From contig RSEE01000150.1 of assembly GCA_003971905.1 (NCBI GenBank), forward strand, positions 52,860 to 116,859: a stretch of DNA of 64,000 bases, read 5' to 3'. This DNA comes from Moniliella sp. 'wahieum' (taxonomy: Eukaryota; Basidiomycota; Moniliellomycetes; Moniliellales; Moniliellaceae). Below, one piece after another: positions 58,472 to 64,000 of this stretch (its first letter is position 1; each line of letters opens with the position of its first letter). Position numbers and translations under genes: made by a program. A model generated the notes under the pieces. The model did not search any database and was not told the origin of the DNA. It saw nothing but the letters and a program-made list of their open reading frames with translations.

Positions 58472-59705
58472 ATGGTCACCTGCACACGTCGCGGCTGTGG
58501 CGCCGACTTTGATCCGTCCGCGCCGGGGGAAGCGTGCGTGTACCACCCCGGTACGGCCGTGTTCCACGAAGGACTCAAGTCGTGGTCCTGCTGCAAGGAA
58601 GTCAACAAGCCCGTGCTGGAATTTGACCAGTTCCTAGCCATACGCGGGTGCACCACTGCCCCCGCCCACACGACCGAGAAGCAAGTCCTTCCTACGGCAT
58701 CCAAGCCTGCCGCCAGCCAAGCCAGTGCGTCCCACGTCACCCCGATGGGAAAGAAGTGTATGGCGCTGCAGGTGCTGGCGCTGCAACTCAACCAGGTACC
58801 AAACCGACGCTTGCTCAACCAGTTACCCAGCCCTTGGCTGGAGCTAGCTTGAGTGCTGCGCAGCGTGCGCAGGCGCAGGGCCCCAAGCCCGAACTGCCCG
58901 AACCGCAGGACCCGCCCGAGGCAGATGAGCCCGGTGCAGTGGTCGAGGGAAGCACGTGTCTCCGGCCCGGGTGTGGCCATCGGTTTGCCAGTTCGGAAAC
59001 CGACTCGGAAACGGGCCGACGGGTGCGCTCGAAAGAGACTTGTTGTACCACAAGGGAACGCCCATCTTCCATGAAGGTTCCAAGGTGCGTATGGTAGTGG
59101 TACTCCTCTACATGGACATTGAGTTGGATGTTGTGGCTGCTTCGGCGGAGACTGACGACAGACGGGACGGATGCTTTTTGTTTTTGTTTTTCTTTTTTGT
59201 GTGGCTGCAGGGCTGGTCGTGCTGCAAACGCAAGGTGCTGGACTTTGACGATTTCCTCAAGATTCCTCCGTGCACCACGTCGTCGCATGGGCATCTGTAC
59301 GTGGGCGCTGCGCCCGAGGGGTCCGAGGCGTACGAGAAAGTGGACGCACGGGTGGACCACTACGAGACGCCCGACAAGGTATTTGTGAGTGTGTATGCGC
59401 GCGGGGCAGCGCCACCGCCCGAGTCGGAAATCACGATTGAAGCAGAAAAGGTTGAGGTGGACTTATGGTTGCCTGCGGTGGCGGGACGACCGAATGTGCG
59501 TCGGCGGGTGCAGCGTACACTCGTGCCGTTTGCCCCCGTCGACCCGGCCGCGTCCCACTTCTCCATCGGCAAGTTCAAGACGGAAATCGTGCTGGCCAAG
59601 GCGACGGCCGGCGTGTCGTGGCCTGCGCTCGAGGCGGGCGCGGGTGCGGTCGGGTACGGCCTGACGTTTGGCCGCGAGGTGGATGCGGCGCAGAACGGCG
59701 CGTGA
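58472..59705 (+). CDS. CHORD-CS domain co-chaperone (CHORDC1/RAR1-like)
   Basis: Zinc-binding Hsp90 co-chaperone. ATG 58472 in context ctaccATGG. CHORD 1 comprises CTRRGCGADFDPS, CVYHPGTAVFHEGLKSWSCC and a late GCTTAPAH. CHORD 2 comprises [30 protein letters not shown] and FLKIPPCTTSSHG. Both keep the Cys/His pattern for two zinc ions each. The C-terminal CS domain follows: DHYETPDKVFVSVYARGA ... DLWLPAV ... FKTEIVLAKA ... WPALEAG, ending near 59705 with GYGLTFGRE. A GTGCGT...CAG intron at 59085-59210 falls inside CHORD 2 and restores SK-GWSCC. Frameshifts near 58755 (linker), 59000 and 59040 are indels. In animals these proteins affect centrosome duplication and Hsp90 clients, in plants immune-receptor stability; the fungal role is less defined. 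Confidence 0.9.
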
Positions 59706-60098
59706 AGAGTGGATGGGGGTGCAATTGATACTAGCTGCATGGTACTCGAGGCATGTTCGATGTAGGCCAAAAACCCCAATGCAATAGCAATCGATAGACG
59801 ACAGTGGTTAGGCCTTAGGTAACCCCCCCCCCGGGGGCACGTGCGTAGGCCGCGTTGAACGTTCAATGTCCAATCCCCTCCGATTGCAATTTGAAACGAG
59901 CAGCGCACGAGCACAGCGCCCCCGTGCAGCACGCGTGCCGCCAGCCCCCTTGCAGGCGGCCTGGATGCTGGCCGGGCGAGGCACGCCCCCACCACCGCTC
60001 CCGCCACCGCCACTGCCATCGCCACCGCCATCGCCACCGCCACCGCCACCCACCACCGCCATCGCCACCGCCACCCCACCACCGCCATCGCCACCGCC
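59706..60098. promoter_or_regulatory. CRM1 upstream region with GCCACC/GCCATC hexamer leader
   Basis: The last 110 bp before the CRM1 start are built of 6-bp GCCACC and GCCATC units (CCACCC variants) that run directly into GCCATGG. The hexamer resembles the Kozak context itself, and there is no ATG between about 59970 and 60099. Further upstream a 10-C run lies near 59823 and an isolated GAACGTTCAATG near 59852. Confidence 0.65.
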
Positions 60099-63000
60099 AT
60101 GGACATCCTCGACTTTGGCCGCGACCTGGACCTGGGCGAGCTGGACGCCGTCGTGGCTGCCATGTACACGGGCTCTGGCGCTACGCAGCGTGATGCCCAG
60201 CTGCTCCTGGCCCAGTTCCAGCAGCACCCCGATGCCTGGCAGCGCGTCCCGGCTATCCTCCAGCAGTCCTCGCGCAACGAATCCAAGTACCTTGCCCTCC
60301 AGATCTTGGATCGCCTCATCGCTACTCGTTGGAAGACTCTCCCGGCCGACCAGCAGCAAGGTATGTCTCTCTCTCTCTCTATCGGGTGTTCTCTCGGGTG
60401 TTCTGTCTCCCTGTCGTCTAACCCCCTTCCCAGGCATCCGCAACTTTATCGTCGAAACCATCATCAGCGAGTCGAGCGACGAGAGCAACCTCCGTCGCCA
60501 AAAAACGTACATCAACAAGCTCGACATGACGCTGATCGAGGTACGTCCCCCCCCACTGCCTGGCCCACTCTGCGCTGGCCTTGCCTGACCTGGCTGTGCT
60601 CCTCCGTTCTCTACCCAGATCTTGAAGCAAGAGTGGCCGCACAAGTGGCCCAACTTTATCTCTGAGATCGTCGCGTCGTCCAGGCGAGTCTCCCGATTTG
60701 CGAGAACAACATGGCCATCCTCCGGTTACTCTCGGAGGAAGTGTTTGACTTTAGTGCGGAGCAGATGACGCATGCCAAGACCGAGACGTTGAAGCGGCAA
60801 TGTGTGCTGAGTTTAGTGAGGTGTTTATGCTTTGTTCCCAGGTACTCGAGAAGGCTCAGAAACCTAGCTTGATCAAGGCTACACTCGAAACTACGTTGCG
60901 CTTCCTGGGCTGGATGCCGATCGGGTTCATCTTTGAAACGACCATCATTGATACGCTTTTGTCTAGGGTACGTTCCACCCATTCTTGCTGTGCCTACCTG
61001 TACCGATACCGATACCAGGTGCAGATGCAGATGCGCCACGGGAAACGAGGGTGAGACTGTGACTGACACTGACGATCGCTCGCCTCGACTTGCAGTTTCT
61101 CGAGGTGCCCGAGTTCCGCAACATTACGCTCAAGTGTCTTTCGGAGGTGGCTGCATTGAGCATTCCCGAGTACGAGCCCAAGTTTCTCGTTCTGTTTGAG
61201 GTGGTGATGGGAGCGATTACGCGCATGATTCCGCCCTCGGTCGATTTGGCAGCGGTGTATGCCGACAGTTCGGACGAAGAGCAGGAGATGACGTTAAATT
61301 TGGCCCTGTTCATTTGCAATTTCCTGTCGCTTCACCTGCACGCGGTGGAGCAAGACACGCAGCATTGGGAGTTGCTGTTACGTGCCCATGCTTACCTGAT
61401 CCAGATCACGCGCGTGCCGGAAAAAGAAGTGTTCCGTATCTGTCTCGAGTACTGGCTCAAGTTTGTCCGCCAGCTCTTCTCGGAAGAGTGTCGGGTGGAT
61501 GGGTTTTACCCTATGATCGTCAATGGTCGGTACGTGATTACGGGCAATGGGTTGGGCAGTGGGAACCCCAACAATGGCGGGCCGCCGTTACGCAAGTTCG
61601 GGTACGCGTCCGTGCTGTCCAACTTGCGCTTGGTCATGATTGAGCGCATGGCCACCGGAGGAAGTGTTGATTGTCGAGAATGAGGAAGGGGAGATTGTGC
61701 GTGAGTTTATGAAGGAGAGCGATGCGTTGGTGATTTACAAGACAATGCGCGAAGTGTTGGTCTACCTCACGCACCTCGATATGCTCGACACGGAAAACAT
61801 CATGACGGAGAAGTTGGCGCGGCAAGTGGATGGGACAGAGTGGGGCTGGAACCAACTCAACACGCTTTGTTGGGCTATTGGGTCCATCTCGGGTGCCATG
61901 TCCGAGGAACCGAGACGCGATTCTTGGTCACGGTGATCAAGGACTTGTTGGGGCTGTGCGAAAAGAAGCGCGGGAAAGATAACAAGGCCGTGGTGGCGTC
62001 CAACATTATGTACATTGTGGGCCAGTATCCTCGGTTCCTCAAGACGCATTGGAAGTTCCTCAAGACGGTGGTGAATAAGAACTTTGAGTTTATGCACGAA
62101 ACCCACGAAGGCGTGCAGGACATGGCGTGCGATACCTTTCTCAAGATTGCGCAAAAGTGTCGAAGGCACTTTGTCATGTTCCAAGCGGGGAGCCCGAGCC
62201 GTTTATTGAGGAGATTCTACGCGTCTTGCCAGCCACGACGGCGGATTTGTCCCCACAACAAGTGTGTACGTTTTACGAGGCGGTCGGGTACATGATTTCG
62301 GCCCAACCCAACCGTACCGCACAGGAAAAACTCATTTTCCAACTGATGCAAGTGCCCACACGGCGTGGGACGAGATTATTGCCCAGGCCAACGCCAACAC
62401 GCCCGTGTTTGACAATGACCAGCAACTCAAGGTGCTGGCCAACGTGCTCAAAACCAATGTTGCAGCCTGTACCTCGGCCGGCGGCGCGTTCCTCCCGCAG
62501 GTGGAGCGAAATCATGTGGCGACGCTCGAGGTGTACAAGACGGTGAGTGGGTTGATCAGTTTCAAGGTGCTGAACGATGGCTGCTGGCGACCAAGACGGT
62601 GCATGTACGCTTACTGCGTACGATCAAAAAGGAGATTCTGCGGTTGGTCGAGACGTTTGTGATGCGCACGACGACCAAGCGTATGTGCATGCGAATGTGA
62701 TTCCATCGTTGCTCGATGCGATCCTGCTGGACTATCGGGACAATGCGCCTGCGGCACGCGAAGCCGAGGTACTCAATACGATGGCGACGATCGTTACGTG
62801 TTTAGGACCGTTGTTGAACGAGCAAATCCCACCGATGCTCGAGGCTGTGTTTGGTCCAACACTCAGTATGATCTCGAATGATTTTAGTGAGTTCCCCGAG
62901 CACCGCGTGGGCTTTTTCCGTCTGCTGCGCGCGATCAACGTGAAATGTTTCCCTGCGCTCTTGGGCTCGAAGCGGACCAGTTCCGCTTGACTATGGACAG

Positions 63001-63956
63001 CATCATGTGGGCCATCAAGCACACTATGCGCGACATTTCCGAGGTCGGATTGACCATCTTGTACGACCTCTTGCGCAACGTGGCGTCCAAAGCCGACCCG
63101 AACTTTGCCTCTGGGTTTTACCAAACTTACTTGCTCCCCATTATGCAGGACATGTTCTCCGTCATGACCGATACGGAACACAAGAGCGGATTCAAGTTAC
63201 AGTGCGCCGTGCTCGCTAAGATCTTTGAGTTGATCGAGAAGGATAAGGTCGATGTACCACTTTGGTCGGCGTCGGAAACCCTACCGCCCGAAGCGGGCGC
63301 TACGAACCAACTTTACATTCGCCAGTACACCGCTCAACTCTTGACTAATGCGTTTCCTAATGTTGAACCGTGCGTATCCACCTCAGGCTTTCCTCCTCCC
63401 CCCCCCCCTGTTTTTCTCTTGGCGTGGCTTGGCTTGACTTGGCTTGGTAGGAAGGAGTGGTATGCTGGATGCTTACCTTCCGCTATTGCTTTTGGTTTGT
63501 TTGTGTGCAGGGTGTACATTGAGCAGTTCGTCACGGGTCTGTGCCAGCAAGCCGGGGACATCAACAAGTACCGTACCTTGGTGCGAGACTTTCTCATCAC
63601 GTCGCGCGAACAGTCGGGCAGTTTGTCGACAATGCCGACCTGCTGGAAGATGACAAGGAGGCTAAAGTCAAGGCCGAACAAGAGGAAGCAGCTAAGATCC
63701 CTGGAATGCTTAAACCGTATGTACTCTTCTCCTTTCTTTCCTTCTTTCCTTCTTTCCTTCCTCCCTTCTTTCCTCCCTCCCTTCTTCCTTCCGCCCCCCT
63801 TGCTCTTGCTCTTGCTCTTTCTCCCCGGTTCCACTCTCCCCTTTGGCACAGTGCCAAAACGTACAGGTTGATCTAACGTTTCTCCTTTGCGTTTTTTTGT
63901 TTGGTTTGTTTTGGCCTGTCAGCTCCCAAATGCAAGACGAAGACGAAGAGTTATGA
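60099..63956 (+). CDS. CRM1: Exportin-1 (CRM1/Xpo1)
   Basis: Karyopherin that exports leucine-rich NES cargoes with Ran-GTP. Complete: [19 protein letters not shown] to QDEDEEL at 63956. Conserved parts are [18 protein letters not shown] (CRIME domain), [26 protein letters not shown], the NES-groove helix [54 protein letters not shown] and [10 protein letters not shown]. Introns: 60361-60433, 60541-60618, 60968-61095, 63370-63510 and 63717-63922 (GTATGT, GTACGT, GTACGT, GTGCGT, GTATGT), all joining in frame. Roughly a dozen one- or two-base losses break the frame (about 60684, 60800, 61650, 61909, 62190, 62362, 62580, 62660, 62965, 63625), mostly in homopolymers such as GGGG for GGGGG at 62190. 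The reactive Cys of the groove is present (codon 61868-61870). About 1060-1080 residues, the usual length. Confidence 0.95.
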
Positions 63957-64000
63957 CTCATTCAGGAGCTGCTCTATGGCTAGCTCCTATTCCTATTCTT

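Noticed and set aside
60099..63956. CRM1 as a pseudogene because of about ten frame breaks
   Set aside because: Residues are conserved throughout and splice sites intact; single-base losses in homopolymers point to sequencing error.

Overview
The window is nuclear DNA from a eukaryote, and almost certainly a fungus. Genes carry short spliceosomal introns (about 60-280 nt) that mostly start GTACGT or GTGCGT. They have Kozak-like ccaccATGG starts, pyrimidine-rich leaders and fungal families (UNC93-like and DHA1/FLR1-like MFS transporters, an OPT transporter, a DUF3712/LEA-2-like membrane protein, Trm44). A basidiomycete is my best guess, held weakly. There is no operon structure, CRISPR array or rRNA, and I found no convincing tRNA.

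Layout. 0.6-5.5 kb: a divergent pair of ribosome-biogenesis genes, NOP14 (-) and a Dbp8/DDX49-type DEAD-box helicase (+). 6.8-30.6 kb: a transporter-rich stretch with UNC93-like (-), monocarboxylate-transporter-like (-), F-box (-), DHA1 MFS (+), a large DUF3712/Tag1-like single-pass protein (-) and FLR1-like MFS (-). A gene-free gap at 24.8-28.4 kb holds decayed Ty1/copia-like and LINE-like fragments. 30.6-39.1 kb: no recognised gene. It contains a putative duplicated exon, an acidic repeat and an AT-richer island of degraded coding-like sequence. 39.1-41.4 kb: TRM44 (-). 46.0-47.3 kb: the PSTAIRE cell-cycle kinase CDK1/CDC28 (+). 47.3-54.6 kb: a long gene-free region full of short tandem repeats. 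54.6-64.0 kb: OPT transporter, CHORD-CS co-chaperone and exportin CRM1 (all +).

Two signals run across the window. First, almost every conserved gene, including essential single-copy ones, is broken by one-base losses, usually inside short homopolymers. This looks like uncorrected long-read assembly error rather than pseudogenes, so the CDS spans below are spans of the gene and not clean reading frames. Second, intergenic DNA is littered with micro-arrays of 7-bp units, each array with its own unit. Many units are a 6-bp palindrome plus one spacer base (AAGCTT+G, AATATT+G, AACGTT+N, ACGCGT+C, ACATGT+C, ACTAGT+C, AGTACT+N, ATGCAT+G, GGCGCC+T). Repeats inside genes instead have periods that are multiples of 3. 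I do not recognise this heptamer class and regard it as the most interesting feature here.

The genes are housekeeping and membrane transport. NOP14 and Dbp8 act in small-subunit rRNA processing, Trm44 in tRNA modification, CRM1 in nuclear export, CDK1 and the CHORD protein in cell cycle and Hsp90 co-chaperoning. No secondary-metabolite or virulence cluster is evident.
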